From Trichomonas vaginalis G3 (Eukaryota; Parabasalia; Trichomonadida; Trichomonadidae), in assembly GCF_026262505.1 (NCBI RefSeq), contig NC_067207.1, positions 19,436,082 through 19,500,081 on the forward strand: a stretch of DNA of 64,000 nt. Direction: 5' to 3'. The stretch's first letter is position 1, and each line of letters starts with the position of its first letter. Made by a program: the position numbers and the translations under genes. The notes beneath the pieces were generated by a model. That model was not told where the DNA came from, did no database searches, and was given only the letters and a program-made list of their open reading frames with translations. Shown here piece by piece: positions 37,781 through 50,846 of this stretch.

Positions 37781-40700
37781 ACGACACAACCACACACAAA
37801 CCAAACAGCAGCATTACAATACACTTTTTCTTTCCGGGAACAGCAATTGTTTAAACCAAATGAAAAATCAGACAAAAATAACATTTCACCAACACAAACA
37901 AACTCTACACTAAAAAGAATCTTTTAAAGCCCAACTACACCAACTTATCCTACAAAACCTCACACACCTATGCTCTAGTCTACTCAAAAACACTCAATAT
38001 CCAACAAAGAGCACACACAATCAGACAGATCAACAAAACTTTTGTACTACTCATATACTTAATTCATTGCAACACATAAGTTTCATTCTCTATCTATTGA
38101 GGACACAGCGCATACAAAATCTACCAACACAGACTTTTCCTCACAAGCTTTGTACCATACTCTCAGAGGTGGTCGAATACGTCCAACCCTAACAGTAATC
38201 CTGCACAACCAAACAACCACTCTGTACAAAGAAATGCGATGCTCAAGACCCTCAACCACAAGCATCCCATCTACGAGACCTTCACCAGACAAACACCTCT
38301 CCACAACTCCCTACAAACATCGAGAGCCCGCACAGTTCTCCAATTCTATTTAACACCTATGAGCACACTATCATTGTCACAAGAACGTTCGCACAACAAC
38401 CAGCACAAACCATATACACAGATATCCACTCATCAGACATCTCTTCTCTCGATCCATCCACACACTTGACAAAATCAATGTTCCACATCGGAACCAACAT
38501 CTTCGAGACTCTAAGAACAAAACCCATATAACATATACAATATTCTCTTCTCCCATTCTCCCCATCAACTGTATATCTACACACAGCTACAGACTACATA
38601 CACCTCACGCTGCCACAGATACGCCAATAAGAACGTATGCGACAAACCACGTAGCGTCAAACCATAATCACAAACGTTCCTATTACCAAAATCGAACCAC
38701 TGAAAAATCTTCCCAAACTCTCAGGACACATCCTTACGAACAATATCCCAAGCATCCAACAATCTTCCATGCCAACATGTACACGACTTTCTATTTTCTT
38801 AAGTTTCTGTCTACCATTCTTGATTTCTGAAAACTCATATAAACATAACATCCCATCTTTCATAACATAATCATTCTGCAGGCAGAAGTCGACATAAATG
38901 ACTAAACGTTCAAATTCGCGACTGCTTGTTATTAGTCTCGAAATGGACAACAATATTTCTGGAGAACATCTCTCTCGATCACACACACACTCCACAAAAT
39001 CTTTTTATAAAATAAACAAAAAAATACTTTTCGGTTAACTTATCTCCTTGACTTTGTTGCTTGCAAAATTGTTGACATTGCCTCTGTTCTTAGCATAGTG
39101 TGTGTTGATTGAAGCTTTCCCCCGCTAACATGTAATCAATACTTTGCACCAGTCTGACATCTCACTCCAATTCGAAAAACCATTTCTTCCCGTCATGACA
39201 AAATACCATAAGAACATAAAAGTTTCATACAGGAAAACAAATGTGCTTCAACTTACAAATGTCAACGTTACACCAACATTATACTTGCCAAAGTGCTTTG
39301 AGTTCACAAGGGTGCAAAATTCTGACCAATTCGAACCAATGCAACAATAGCGAGAAACCCGCAGCAGAAAAGTATTGTTTATACGCATACAATATCTTTT
39401 GTCATAAATACAGTTTCTTCACAAACATTCGAAATAAACACTTAACACTAACGTTTGAACAACTATACTAAAAGACGGGTGTGCTTAATGTCAACTGGAA
39501 TAGACATTCCTCGTATGACCTTTTACCTCGATCATATAAGCGCGAAAATGTGCGCCGTAAAGTAAAAACAACAAACCAGAGAAATAACGTTACTAAACTA
39601 TATACTATAGCTCATATCGTTATAATATACCTAAACCCACTATACCACACACCCACCAGCCACGAGGAACAAAACCACAACAACTAAAATAAATATCATC
39701 CACAACTCATACCTAATAACACGCAAACAGACAATATAAGCACCAACACACCAACAATTACAAGCTAGATTACACTAAACCAAAATAACAACACACAACA
39801 CTGATATCTCACAACAATGTACACACACTATACACATCAGAACGGTCCAAGAGTATCTTCAAAAGGGAGAATATCTTTTCTTACCACAAATACCACAAAA
39901 CAACAACAGTCTGCTGGCACGTACAAAAAAGAGCGCAAAACACACCACGCATTAGTCAAGATCATATCGATCGCCTCTTACAAAGTTCACGTTTACATCC
40001 ACGTCCCTTTCTCAATTTCATGATAAAGCTTCCTATCGCATTATAACTAAAGACCCATTATCAATCGCACTTCCAGAAGAAGTTCTATATAGTACCACTC
40101 CACCACATAAGCTCATAACACCCAAATCAGATATATTACTGAACCACCTCCAAATATCAGAAATACTATAATGTCCAAAACACGTATCTACTCTCTGCAT
40201 TTGACTTTATAAAAGTCTTTCACACATGAGAACGAACTTCCACTACCTACAACTTTCATATACCACATGCGTCTTTAAAGTTCTCTTGTCTAAGCAATTC
40301 AAATATTTTGTAAAGACATAGAACTTTCCCTTTGTCTACCACGCGAACAAACAAAAACAGGGTCTTTTCATATCGCTTCAAAAGTGTCGTAAAAGTCCTT
40401 TACATGAAATAAAGCTCCTATGATTCAATTTTTTCTTCAAACATCCTTTCAAGAATTTGACATTTTTACTAGCAAATAAATTTAATGAAATGTTGTGGTC
40501 GTCAATTTTTTATGACGTCTGGGAAAACTATACTTTAAGTTCAACGTTTCACCTCCTTTCATAACGTATATCTTGTCAATGCATTTATAGCAAAACACCA
40601 CCACAACTAAATGTCGGTTCTATTTCTTGATGTTATATCGTCTGCCTCTGTCAAAAGTTTCAATAGTTCTTTCAAAACTTCATCAGGTTCAATGACATAT

Positions 40701-43700
40701 GAGTCACTTTTACAGTTCGTGTTTCGAACCAAGTTTAACATTATACTTATAAGCTTGACAAATCTTCTCCTGAAGTTTGAAGTTTGTCTTTTCAGTTGTT
40801 GTAGTCGTTTCGAATATCTGCAACAGAACTTAAGTCTCTGCTAACTTCAGGATATGTGGTTGCTTCTTTTAGCAGGAACAATTGTATTACCATCTTCGTC
40901 CTCGTATGGTTTCCCACTTCAACATCTCTGTCTTTTGACATTGACATAAACACTTTGACTGTTTGTTGAGTGGTGAATTTTAACTTCACATCTGCCACCA
41001 GCCATTAAACCTTTTGAAACCTTACGCTTCTATTTTTCGGAAATCACATTTACTTAGAATAAAAGATGGACGTATTCGAGACATATCTCTCGAATTGAAG
41101 CAGCAACAAAGTTACAACACACAAACAATACAAATACATTTGACAGAATAGTTCTTTATACAAACAATGGAAAATGTTATAGAATAGCAAATATTTGCTG
41201 AACCAAAATATTTCCATAAAGCAAAGAAAGTTGGATAAACTGAAATGGTGAATTCTCTGAAGCAGACAAAAATATAACTTAAAACTTACAGATATTTCTA
41301 AAGGTAAGTTTATCTTACCAATATTATGTCAAAACTGGCACGTACTGTCCATATTTGACGGAGAGAAGTCAGTTCAAGAACAACTTACTGACCTGCTGCC
41401 AAAATCTGCTGCGATGGAAAGCTGTCGTTATTGCCAATCTGAGAGGCCCCAGCAGGTTTCATCAAACGAATCTCAAAAGAGCATCTTCCGTGAAAGTGCT
41501 ATTGGTTTTGTAAACTTCTTTGCTTTCAATTCATCTGCGACCGTCCCTCCTGTCACCAGTAATTGTATTGTACAAGTACCAACAGTTGAAAACCACCCCA
41601 TAAAGTCTTCTGAGTCAGCAAATGGAATGCCAAGCCAAAAGTTTGAAACGGTCTCCATTTGTATATTGAGTTTTTGACCTCCTGTATAGTCCATACTTTC
41701 ACCACTATGGCATAATAGAACTTTGCATTTCAGGGTTAATGGTTGTTGTGAAGTTGTTGTTTAAAGTTCATAGCATCTAATGTCAAGGTATGACCTCATA
41801 TCCTCAACTGTAGAATATTCTTCTCTTGGATAATATTTGCCCTCTATGTTTATATATATTTAATACCAGGGTTGTAAAAACAAGAATAGTCATTTATCAG
41901 TTCGTCTCTGAAACAGGTACAAACATTAGTCATCGTGCAATGATCTTCATTGCAGTTCGTTAAAAGTCAATATCCTGCATTCTTCGCACTGCATCAGCAC
42001 TTTGGCTTGCCCCCACTTCACCATGCCACACAGTCCATTGACAGCATGGATTTCGGCTGTATAAGGAAACTTAAGTGAAACTGCATAATATTTGGCAGAC
42101 TAATCAGCATTTGAAATAACATCTAAGGGCTCCACAACACTATAGACTGCAAGGCGTCGCTTTCTATTCTCTTGCATTCAAATTTTTATTCGCATGTTGA
42201 ATCTTACACTGAAACACAACGATCCCAAGTCACTCCTCCCCACACACACAACGACCAAACACCAACAAACACCGCAATTGAAATAATACTTCATCACTTC
42301 ACCACATCTCAGATTGCGAAAAGTTAATCGACACAGACCAACAAAACACAGAAAGTCTAAGTACAACTTCCTTGATCTAGTAGCGAGCAATAATCATCCG
42401 AGCGCAACTGCACGACGTTGATTCATTTCGCCCTTCTACGTCACTCAAAAGACAACACACGCAACAAATGATATAGATGACAACACTCCCAGACAAACAC
42501 ACACCACAACACAACCACCCCACAAAACCGAGAATACCTGCTGTTGGACAGATCAAACATATAAGTTCATTTTTGCACCTCTAAGGCAGACGAATCATAT
42601 CACACCACAGACTATACCCAAGATATACGCACAAAAATTTATTCACCTGCCCAAGAGATCATGGCACCACATATCCTTAAAAAACCTCAAGAAGAGGAAA
42701 CGCATGACCACAAAGCACAGCAACTCTAACAAGCGCGGTTCACACGTTTTCACTCATGGTTGACTGGCTGCTGCAGTTTGTCCAGAAAGGTTAACATAAA
42801 ATTCCTTGGAACGTTCAGTCTGTCCAAGTACCATTACAATCTTCATTTCTCAATATTTGCATACAGTGGTCTGTTTGTTCTCTAGCTTGTGGTGACTGTA
42901 GTTTCTCAAGCGAACCCATCATAGTTTTGCCCATGTTTACTGTTTTGAACTAACGTCAGAGTTTCACAAGCGAGGTACCAAGCTACTACTACTAATATAC
43001 CCACATGAAAGACTTCTGCGAGCATATTGCGTATCCGACATAGAAAATTCCATTGCAACCCTTTCTTGTCAGACAACACTTGGCAAGAAGGTTTTATTTC
43101 AATGGTCTTGTTCCACGTATAAGAATGAGTTGTCAAAAAAATAATATGAAACCTGTCGCAAGCGAATATCTACTGTGTTGAAGAAAACCTTCTCAAACGT
43201 CACCTACCGTTTTCAGAAGAAACAAGACAGTTGTATATTCGTAAGTTCCAGGAACTATTTCTACCTTCTAATGGCAATTGTCGCATTCGCTTTTTATACC
43301 ATCGGGAAAAACATCCGTTCATGGCATCCAAAATTTGGCGTATCCCTCCCACGGTACATTTCATGATGGTAAAAAATATAGAATACGTTGGATTTATTTC
43401 ATAAATTGTTTCTACAAGCTTACTTTCTTCTCTTGCGACTGCAAGTTTTTAACTCTTCTTTTTCCTTCATTTGCCACTACTTTCACTAGATGAGTTACTT
43501 CTTCACTACTTCACTTTGTTTCTACTCTTCTTCTTTGGTGTCGCTTTTGTTAAACTTGCCCTCTGCTTAATTTGATTGCATCTTACAATGCCTCATGTTA
43601 CTACGCCTTATGTTGTAAATTTCCCCTGTCCCTTTTTGCCTTTGGGCTCTCGGCGCCCATCTCAGTTACACCTATAATCCTAGAAAGATTTTGTCATAGT

Positions 43701-46700
43701 CTTTGTATTTGAGTCTTCGCGTATGTTTGCATACTCCTTTCCTGAGTTTCCAGGTTCAAGCTCTTCAAACAGAGCTTCGTCCAATAACACCAACAACAAA
43801 CAGCCAACCACAAGAGAACACTATACACGAGCGTATATCAATCCATAATCGATCTATTTGATAACGCCATACTCACTGGATCCTATAACCCTCATTTAAC
43901 CCATAATCATAACCCAACAAAAATAAAATCTTCATTGTCTGCGAATCATGGCCGCAAAAAGCCTTCATAATACCACTCACTTGACGTCACTTACTCATCG
44001 TGCTTAGAACTCTCATATTATTACAACAGTTCACGCTCACAAATCAACCTGTTAATATTAATCCAAACAATACACTAACCACATTCAATTCCATCTACCG
44101 ACAGTCACTGAATCCATTTGCGAAGTTTTCCCTCTAACATATCCTCCTGCTCTGCCAAAGCAGATTCTTTATGACATTCTGCTGTACAACACTTCCCCGC
44201 GTTTGCTAACGCTCATGTACAATAGATTCTCTTCCTTCTAATCTCCCTACTTTTCTTATACTAAACTCTTCACCCCAAATATACCACTCTTATATAATAT
44301 AATAAAGTCTTTGAGAAAATGTTTTAGGAACTCAGGGTCGTTACTCTATTTCCACTCACCATTGTTCAATTTCATACCTTCAAAATATCTGCATCTTTCA
44401 ACTATTCAATGGAGACCACTTAAAAACGGACCAGCCCGCTGAACAATACACCAGCAATAATCACACTCTGTTCACAACAATTCCACATTCCAAATTAACG
44501 CCAAGCTCTACCCAACTTACGCAACCTTGAGGTTGTTAAGGCTTTACACCAATAAACCCAACCATACTCCGGTACTATAGCTTATAATAGACACCACATT
44601 CATAACACTACGTCTCACACGCTCTCACATAGTCTAAGCCAAGAAACCAAAACAAAAGATAGTGACAATATTGTTTCCATAACTGAGCAACCGGTACTGA
44701 AATGAAAACTCAATTACACAAACTGTCTATCAAACTACTAAATCCACATATATGCCCATTATGCGAGACTCTAACGACAAACAATTCTACCAACACACTT
44801 TCATACTATATTACCACCCCAGAAGATTCATCCTATCGTCGTAAGTACAAAGGCAATCCATCTCCTGATTTATCTGCAACGCTAACCACACACAACCCAC
44901 CTCTACAATCACAACCACTCACAATACCAAACCAACTCAAACCACAACATCAATTCTAATATCAACCTACCACCTCAGCAACAACAACATACGGAGACAG
45001 AGTATACTATAACATAAATGTACACTAATCCACGAGCGCCAGACCAACCATCAACTACGACACTAACATCAGAACAACACAACCCACAACCAACCACCTA
45101 CCTTCATCCCAACCTACCTACCAACTAGCACATGAGATAACCACACGCAAATCTATACTATACAATCTAACACGCAACCTCTCACCATATAATCTTCTAG
45201 GCAAAACACACAGGGCATTCCGAATCTATGATCACACCACCATACCAAAACAACAAACCTAGTTCGAGAAACAACGACCGAGCGGTCTCCAAAACCAAAC
45301 CACCACCACCCATCATCCTCTCATTCCGAGAGACCAACTTACGTATATCTAACCACACAAAATCCCACCCACAACCAAGTATTCTCACTGCTCGAATCCC
45401 TTAATTAAGTATACTCATAACCACAACCCAACCGACGGAACAAAGACGCAAACTCTTTCTACGATTTCCATTCAGAGCCTCATCTCAAAACACACCATGA
45501 TTCCAGAGAAGAAGAAAACTGAAACAACACTAAAACTTCCCATTCCACCGCAACTAGCTATCACCATCGCGCAATATAGAGCAACACCTATAGACCACTG
45601 CAACCTATCATATCCCATATCGCATGGCAACCATCATATCATTACAAGATCACCTAACATCCTTCCACCATAGCGCATAATCTCCACCACACCTACATAC
45701 ATCTATAACCGAGCACCCCGTATTATAATCTAATTAAAAAAGTAACCCACTACCATATCTACAAAAATCAAGCCGACTTCATAAACCTTTCTTCTTTCGT
45801 TTCCAACAGCTTATATATATATCATTTTATATATCCGCGTAACTATCAACATGAGAAGAGAGTTGAATTATACAAAATATATCCAGCTCAATCGAAACCA
45901 GCCCCACAAAACGACACCATAAAAACCATCACTCTACACGGCAGGTAAATTCCCATCCAATAGAATCATTTGTCCGAAATCTATGCTACTTAAATCACAT
46001 CAATCCCTGTAGCGCGAGACCTTGTCAAAATTTTCCAAGGATTTCTCGCAACAAAAAAACCTCTCAACACCAACGCAACCTAAATCCCCAATTTTGTGAA
46101 CACACTGCAAAACCATAAAACGCCTAACATAGGTCTACGGTACAGCGTAATTACTCTCCCATATATAGACTCTACAATCATAAATAGCACTATCTAACAC
46201 ATCTAAACACCACATCACCATAAACCCACTAAAATTCAAATATGACAATACACATCTGAACAGACCTCAAAAACAACAATATAACTCACTCACTTCAAGC
46301 CATTTAACGCAATATCCTTCTAACACAGTTTCCCAGCTTCCTACATCACTCTTTCCTATGTCCCAAAACTGAGCTCACTGAGCGATTATCAGCATCGCAC
46401 CGCTTCGCTTACATGCTATGCCCACCGAAGGTCTTCAATCACACTGCCTATGAGAGCTGCTGAAGCGCCTAGCAAACATGTTTCTTCTAGAAAACTACGC
46501 GTTGCTCTCAGCGCGATATCTTAGAGCTGACATGCCGACTTATAAACTAGTTGCTAATCGATACCGTCAATCTGACACAACAATCGCGCCAATCAGCCAC
46601 TGCAAACCAAACAACCACCCCCACAACAACAAATGTCTGTGCGTCCATAATGACCAGACTAGATCACAAATGATATCTAATACTGCACCACGACACTCGA

Positions 46701-46780
46701 GTCGCAGAGCATCCTAACCATATATAATAAACGAGGAGGATACTCTCAGCTTGCGTATATAAGTTCCACCAGCGCACAAT
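37780..46780. other. ~9 kb of A+C-biased, gene-free sequence
   Basis: The + strand is strongly depleted in G over long runs (for example CACACACAACGACCAAACAC near 42,240) and enriched in CA-, CC- and AC-rich runs. Short patches near 38,640-39,060 and 40,200-42,150 still look like degraded coding sequence on the minus strand (HHSTNSQSVYVNVKRQRC-like). No gene can be supported. It may be uncorrected read sequence. Confidence 0.6.
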
Positions 46781-47925
46781 ATGTCCATCTGCAGCATAAT
46801 GTCCTACCTGACTTTTCGTTTTTTAAGAAAGCATTTACTAGGTCTGTTTTGGTCTGTTGTAACTCTTTTTCTTGACTTCCACAACAGTTGCTCTAACGGC
46901 GTCATAGGCACTTTGAACTGCCGTCTCGTTGCCTGCATCTGTTATTTTCGTCATATTTTGTGCTACTTCTCTTAACTCGTGTGTCGAAACCTTCAGACTT
47001 CAGTTTCTTTCCAGATGAGAAGTCGTTCACTAGTTTCACCTTACTATGAAGAGCTTCGAAGGCGTTCTTAAAGTCAGCATTCATTAAAGCTTCATTTGAA
47101 CTGTCTTCATCCGCTTGTATTTTTGTCCTTATTGACCCTATAAGTTGGGCTGCTTTGGCGTTGGCTTGGGCATCTAACCAGTCATATTAGCTTTATATAT
47201 ATTCTGCGCTTTTCATGCCTTTTGCATGGCTGCGTCGTATTTTTACTTTCTTGTGCTAAGTTTTCATACTGTACGGTTTGGTTTTGCAACTGTAAAAGTT
47301 TTTCTGCCTTTACATTTGCTTCAACTTCTTTTTTATACTCATCGCTATCCATATATGTCTTCAGGCTTTTTGTTTATCTCTTCATCTTTCAGTACTTTAT
47401 ATTGAGTAGTATGTTTTCAAATTTATAACATCTTGTTCCATTTTTGCTACTTCTGCTGCTTTTTCTGACACTTTTTCGCATATTCCTCGTACTTAGTTCT
47501 TTTCAGTTGTTCTTCTTTTCTTCTTTTCTCTACGTTTAACTCATTGAGTTCTTTGTGTTGCGTCTGTCATATTCTAGTTTCTTTTCGTTTTCATTATTTG
47601 TTTCTGTATGTCTATGTTTGACTTTTGACATCTGTTATTGATTTTGAGTGAACTAAATTACATCATTGACTTAGGGTTATAAGCTGTTCCGTCTGCAGCT
47701 CCACCATAGCCTGCCATTTTCGCTAAAAATGCCGCTCTTTAAACCTCCACTCTGTGCACCAATAACTCGGTTTTAAAAGCAAGGGTTGCTTGACATTTGT
47801 TGCAACATAGTGGGGTCATTCAAATTTGTTGTTGCAACTGTTGTTGTGGTGTCAGTTTTACTATTGGATGTTTCAATGCTCTCTTCCTCTTACGTATATT
47901 CTTACGTAGCTTACGTGGCATTTTA
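46780..47925 (-). pseudogene. Damaged coiled-coil protein and small basic protein
   Basis: Minus-strand fragments of Lys/Glu-rich coiled coil (HTETNNENEKKLEYDRRN, KKEVEANVKAEKLLQLQN, LMNADFKNAFEALHSKVKL) run through this part. Upstream a separate start (MPRKLRKNIRKREHR) at about 47,920 looks like a small, very basic protein of the DNA-condensing kind. Both are shredded by indels. Confidence 0.4.
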
Positions 47926-49114
47926 AGTGAAGTAAAAAACGGTTTTTGACAGATGTTTTTTAGACACTATGTTTCAGCACACAAAAAACTACTTGGTCAA
48001 AGTGTTGTTAGTTTTGAAAATAACCGTCCTATCTTGTTTTAAAATGGAGAAAAGGCTTCTCAAAAGTATACTTCCTTGGAACGCCCGTAACTTTTCCTGT
48101 AGCGACGATAGACCCACCTTACATTGTCCGGACAAATACAAATATACTTACATATTTTGAAGTGCTCTACAAAAAAAGTCAACGGCGACGACTCTCAAAA
48201 ACCGTTGTGCAAAAAGTTCTACCGTTGGACAAAAAGTATATATAGAAAACAAAAAACGTTTATAAGTCCATTCAATACTTCTTGCCGCGCACTGACGGAC
48301 CAACACAAGCGAGTGTCGCAAAAACCATGTTCACAACATCACACCCACAAGCCATATCACCATCACCAAACCCACACGTCTACACGTAGTCGAAACTTTA
48401 TTTCCCTCAAATTATCTACAACCCAAAATACCAACAACCAGTCCTCCACATCTCTCTATTCATCCACGCCATTCTCATCGCCTTATACTCCACATGTCCA
48501 TTACCAAGACAGATAGCGCCCATATCACGTTATTCCATGTCATCCTCCACGTCACTCCCAGTCCCAATGACACTCCCAAGACTCGCTATTGAACCCCGTA
48601 GCAATCTAACTTCCAAATTAGCAGCCAAACAATTGCAGTCAAAAAGCTGAATGCAACATACATGGCTTCTTCTAAAATAGAAGAAGAGGTAATGAGACAA
48701 CAAGACCTTATACCAGAGACCATTCTAACAAGCTCAATTATCTGAGTCAAATAGTTTCAGGCACAGCGTCCAATTATATACGAACCAAACAGACCATACC
48801 TAAGGGTTCACCAAATCTCACAAATTCAATATGCAGCGAACTTGTCCAACGCCATCTACCTTCCCTCGTCCCACTCTCTGTACAAAGCAGCTGACTCCAC
48901 AGAAGACGAAACCACTCCATCAACCTCCAGATTGCTACCCTTACAACGAGCACACCACCAAATTCTACCAACAAAATTCACACTTATGCAAAAACCCTCA
49001 CCCAGAACCCCAAAACCAAAACCCACACCCACCACAACCCAACAAAAACACCACCCACCCAACAGCACCCCCACCCCGTGCAGCACAAAACTTCATCGAT
49101 ACTCGTACAGCTTA
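47926..49114. other. Damaged, partly A+C-rich sequence
   Basis: No gene can be supported. Apparent frames between 48,830 and 49,127 are artefacts of A+C-rich repeats (Pro/Thr/His-rich on one strand, Gly/Val/Trp-rich on the other). Confidence 0.45.
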
Positions 49115-49120
49115 TGACAG

Positions 49121-49496
49121 GAGATGAACTACTGACGAAGTACGGAGCCGAAAATGTTGCGCTGGGTTTTTCTCAGCAACTCCTTAGCGAAATCCAAGTT
49201 GAAATTGTCAACCGATTTCCTGTTCGTACTATATTCGTTACCGAATGAAACAACGAAAAAGATTGAGTCATTCCAGGTGACCGAGAGTCATTTTCCAACG
49301 CAAAAGTGGACAAGAAATTGTATTCGAAGAATTGGTTTGCATATTCTTTAGCAATGGTCAAGACTACTGGGAAGGAAACTTGGTATTAGTCCCCGGTGAA
49401 ACCATTTCTGTTTCATCGGATTTGAACCATCCATACAAGATATGGTTCAATTACGTTGCATATAACGCAGAAGACCCGAACTTTGACTCAGAATAA
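49121..49496 (+). pseudogene. 3' terminal Maverick gene fragment
   Basis: Begins about 49,121 with MTGDELLTKYGAENVALGFS and ends in a clean segment (LVLVPGETISVSSDLNHPYK ... FNYVAYNAEDPNFDSE) with TAA at about 49,496, directly before the right terminal repeat. One or two frameshifts lie between. Sequence quality recovers here. Family not recognised; probably a structural protein. Confidence 0.5.
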
Positions 49497-49574
49497 AAAC
49501 TTCATTTATACTAAACATCTTCGGGGCTAGAGGGCGCAACGCGCCTGGAAGCCCCACTACCTTTTTTTTTTTTT
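49489..49574 (-). repeat. Right terminal inverted repeat of Maverick 1
   Basis: Inverse of the left repeat: CTTCATTTATACTAAACATC, GGGGCTAGAGG, hairpin GGCGC-AAC-GCGCC, TGGAAGCCCCACTACC, then T13. Confidence 0.9.
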
Positions 49575-50846
49575 CTGTGACCATGTAAATATATATCTAT
49601 GCAAAACGAGAGGTTATGCCATAATTTTTTTTAGTTATCAAATTTTCCTTTTTTTGAGAGAAGTCTCTCAATAATTTGAGAAGAATCTTTGATATAAAGA
49701 GATACACATTTGTAGAACGAAGTAAGTGTTTTCCAAACATTTTATATGTTCATCCTGTATAACAATATAAAGCTGCATAGTGCCATCTTGTGCGTTTGCT
49801 ATTTTATGTACTTTTCATTGAGATAATCCCTCTTCTCGGGTGATTTTAACAGTCAACTCAATTTTAAAATAAAGATTTCATCAAAATGATTTCGAAATTC
49901 GGATATTGATTATATAAATAGCACTGTTAACATATTTTGGATGAGTAAAAAATACCTTGTTTTGTATGCATTTAGTACACCTTTATTTTTGATTAAAACT
50001 ATAAAATTTTTATTCCTTATATAATAAATAGTATATGTTACATAAACATGAAATTCAATAGCATTCAATTTTGGATTTTTTAGATTTGGTAAATTTTAGA
50101 AGAAATAAAATCAGCAATCAAAATAAAGAAACTTTTTTTGTATCTTCTATGATTACCTTTTGGTACTAAATTTTGCATTAATAAGTAAATTATCTGTATT
50201 ATTCTGTGAGCACAAGCCCTCAGTTATGCTGGTAGTGAATGATGAATCGTCATTTTGCGAAGAGAACGCGATTATTAAGGTAATTTTGAGAATTGTCTTG
50301 AATTATTTAAAATTAAAGTTAATTGAATAGGTAGGATAACTAGCCTTTGCTAAATTTGTATAATTTGACCTTATTCTAGTTGGATCTGAGAATATTTTGC
50401 TGAAATAATAAATTATATCGCCGATTTATGAAAATTTCTCTGATGGGACCGACTCGCTGAAACGTATTAGTGTTAATGGTAACTTGTCTGAATTTTCAAA
50501 TTTTTTTCGAAATCCAAAAAATCACAAACAAAAGCATCAAAATTAGATTTGCATTTAAGGTTTTCATTTTTTTTGGAAAATAAAAATATTTTTTCCCCAA
50601 TAAAGTTTTTTTTACTTTTGAGAGGAATAGAAACGTTATTTTGGAATTTTGAAACGACAGAAATGTTCCATTTTTAATGTAGATTCTAAAATGGGGTCAA
50701 ATTTTTGATTGAACCGTTATCCATTGAAAAACCTCGATTTTAAAATGTTATTCCAAAATATTCATCTAATGATATAGTATATATTTATTAATTATTACTT
50801 TTTATTCAATTTTCACTTTTGGCGGGATTTCATTTTTTTTTGTTGT
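49575..50846. other. 5' noncoding part of the TTAA transposon
   Basis: About 1.27 kb of AT-rich sequence between the Maverick insertion and the transposase start. TCATTT at 50,830-50,835 is a likely initiator for the transposase, 11 bases before its ATG. Confidence 0.55.

Larger units (their letters stand above)
21029..49574. mobile_element. Maverick/Polinton element 1, ~28.5 kb
   Basis: Terminal inverted repeats of ~80-90 bp lie at both ends, with a poly-A (left) or poly-T (right) run outermost. The cargo includes an integrase, a packaging ATPase, capsid-type genes, a methyltransferase and fibre-like proteins, which defines a Maverick. Host sequence next to the ends shares TCTGT (21,024-21,028 and 49,574-49,578), consistent with most of a 6-bp target duplication (TCTGTA/TCTGTG). 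I could not find a DNA polymerase in it, but 37.8-46.8 kb is unreadable. Confidence 0.85.

Noticed and set aside
48831-49127. Overlapping Pro/Thr/His-rich frames
   Set aside because: Several frames are open on both strands only because the sequence is A+C-rich; no protein-like composition.
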